A stretch of 6,963 nt of DNA. It comes from Gammaproteobacteria bacterium (GTDB lineage Bacteria > Pseudomonadota > Gammaproteobacteria > Eutrophobiales > Eutrophobiaceae). The stretch covers positions 1 to 6,963 of the forward strand of contig JAAZZI010000037.1 in the NCBI GenBank assembly GCA_014239225.1, written 5' to 3'. Of this stretch, positions 6,388-6,963 are shown in pieces. How positions within the stretch are numbered: position 1 is the stretch's first letter; each line of letters starts with the position of its first letter. The notes under the pieces were generated by a model. It saw nothing but the letters and a program-made list of their open reading frames with translations, had not been told where the DNA came from and did no database searches. The translations under genes were made by a program, and so were the position numbers.

Positions 6388-6963
6388 CTAAAACCCGTGC
6401 AGTTCATCCATGAGGTTTGGTAGCCATGTAATTAAACTCGGCATAAGTATCAGTAGTAGTATTGTTACTAATTGCAGCAGCACAAATGGAATGATCCCAG
6501 AATAAATATGTTGTATCCGCACTTCAGGCGGAGCAACAGCTTTTAAATAAAATAATGAAAATCCAAATGGAGGGGTTAAGAAAGACGTTTGTAGATTAAT
6601 TGCAATTAATACAGCAAACCATAGTAAATCAATTCCGAATTCAGTGGCAATCGGTGTAAGTATTGGTATCACAATAAAACAGATTTGTAAAAAATCAAGA
6701 AAAAACCCAAGAATAAAAATAAGTAACATACTGACAAACAAAAATCCCCATACACCAGCAGGCAAACTGGACATCACATCAAGCACTAGTTTGTCTCCAC
6801 CCATACCTCTAAACACAAGTCCAAATGCTGTAGCACCAATTAGAATCATAAATACCATGCTGGTAAGCTTCGTTGTTTGCTCCATTGATTCTTGGAGATT
6901 TATAAAAGTTAATCTTTTATGACAAGCAGCAAGTATAAGAGCACCAATAGCGCCAACAGCAGC
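6388..6963 (-). CDS. TRAP transporter large permease, DctM type (3' part; 5' end beyond window)
   Basis: The minus-strand frame stays open to the window edge, so the 191 residues seen are only the C-terminal part of a protein normally longer than 420 residues. The Met near 6885 is internal: the reading continues upstream as AAVGAIGALILAACHKRLTF, typical of this family. DctM is the multi-helix channel subunit of tripartite ATP-independent periplasmic transporters, which use a sodium or proton gradient to import carboxylates and related solutes caught by a periplasmic binding protein. Visible signs are several hydrophobic helices, the GFFLDFLQICFIVIPILTPI segment, and NLQTSFLTPPFGFSLFYLK, the family's TPPxG region. 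The protein ends naturally at a TAA (6388-6390 on the plus strand). It converges on aroE with a 44-base gap that shows no clear terminator. The substrate cannot be told from this part; the small permease and binding-protein genes would lie to the right. Confidence 0.9.
   Translation of the reverse strand, partial: AAVGAIGALILAACHKRLTFINLQESMEQTTKLTSMVFMILIGATAFGLVFRGMGGDKLVLDVMSSLPAGVWGFLFVSMLLIFILGFFLDFLQICFIVIPILTPIATEFGIDLLWFAVLIAINLQTSFLTPPFGFSLFYLKAVAPPEVRIQHIYSGIIPFVLLQLVTILLLILMPSLITWLPNLMDELHGF

Noticed and set aside
6644..6922. Plus-strand open frame opposite the TRAP permease
   Set aside because: The minus strand carries clear DctM sequence across the whole stretch, and the plus-strand translation shows no family features.

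Overview
The window looks like a chromosomal segment of an AT-rich, probably marine or aquatic gammaproteobacterium. The main reason is the order TorF-type porin, glnK, amtB at the left end, an arrangement I know from Gammaproteobacteria. The PII and AmtB sequences also look proteobacterial. I cannot name the genus. No rRNA, tRNA, CRISPR array, insertion sequence or phage gene was seen.

Layout. Positions 1-94 are very AT-rich and hold no recognisable gene. Positions 95-475 carry the C-terminal part of a TorF-type outer-membrane protein that has lost its signal peptide and N-terminal half. A strong intrinsic terminator follows, then glnK (534-872) and amtB (901-2238), closed by a second strong terminator. 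A 211-bp gap contains a good sigma-54-like promoter and leads into a second, diverged glnK (2450-2788) and amtB (2880-4157). After a long hairpin come a protein with two cyclic-nucleotide-binding-type domains fused to a rhodanese domain (4369-5457) and aroE, shikimate dehydrogenase (5498-6343). The far right, on the minus strand and converging on aroE, is the 3' end of a TRAP-transporter large permease (DctM type) that runs off the window.

Function. The left two thirds form an ammonium-sensing and uptake module present twice in tandem. Each copy pairs an ammonium channel with its PII regulator, and all key residues are intact in both copies: the T-loop tyrosine and ATP-site residues of GlnK, and the twin histidines, phenylalanine gate and C-terminal GlnK-contact tail of AmtB. 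The second copy has its own nitrogen-type (sigma-54) promoter candidate. The first has no room for a promoter between its upstream terminator and its start codon. The right third is unrelated to nitrogen: a signalling/sulfur-transfer fusion protein, an aromatic amino acid biosynthesis gene and a carboxylate-type transporter.

Most genes are ordinary, and I see no clear case for a wholly new system. The points most worth a second look are the truncated torF with a terminator hard against glnK, the tandem glnK-amtB duplication with a 41-bp identical tract suggesting gene conversion, the sigma-54-like promoter, and the CNB-CNB-rhodanese protein with one degenerate nucleotide pocket.
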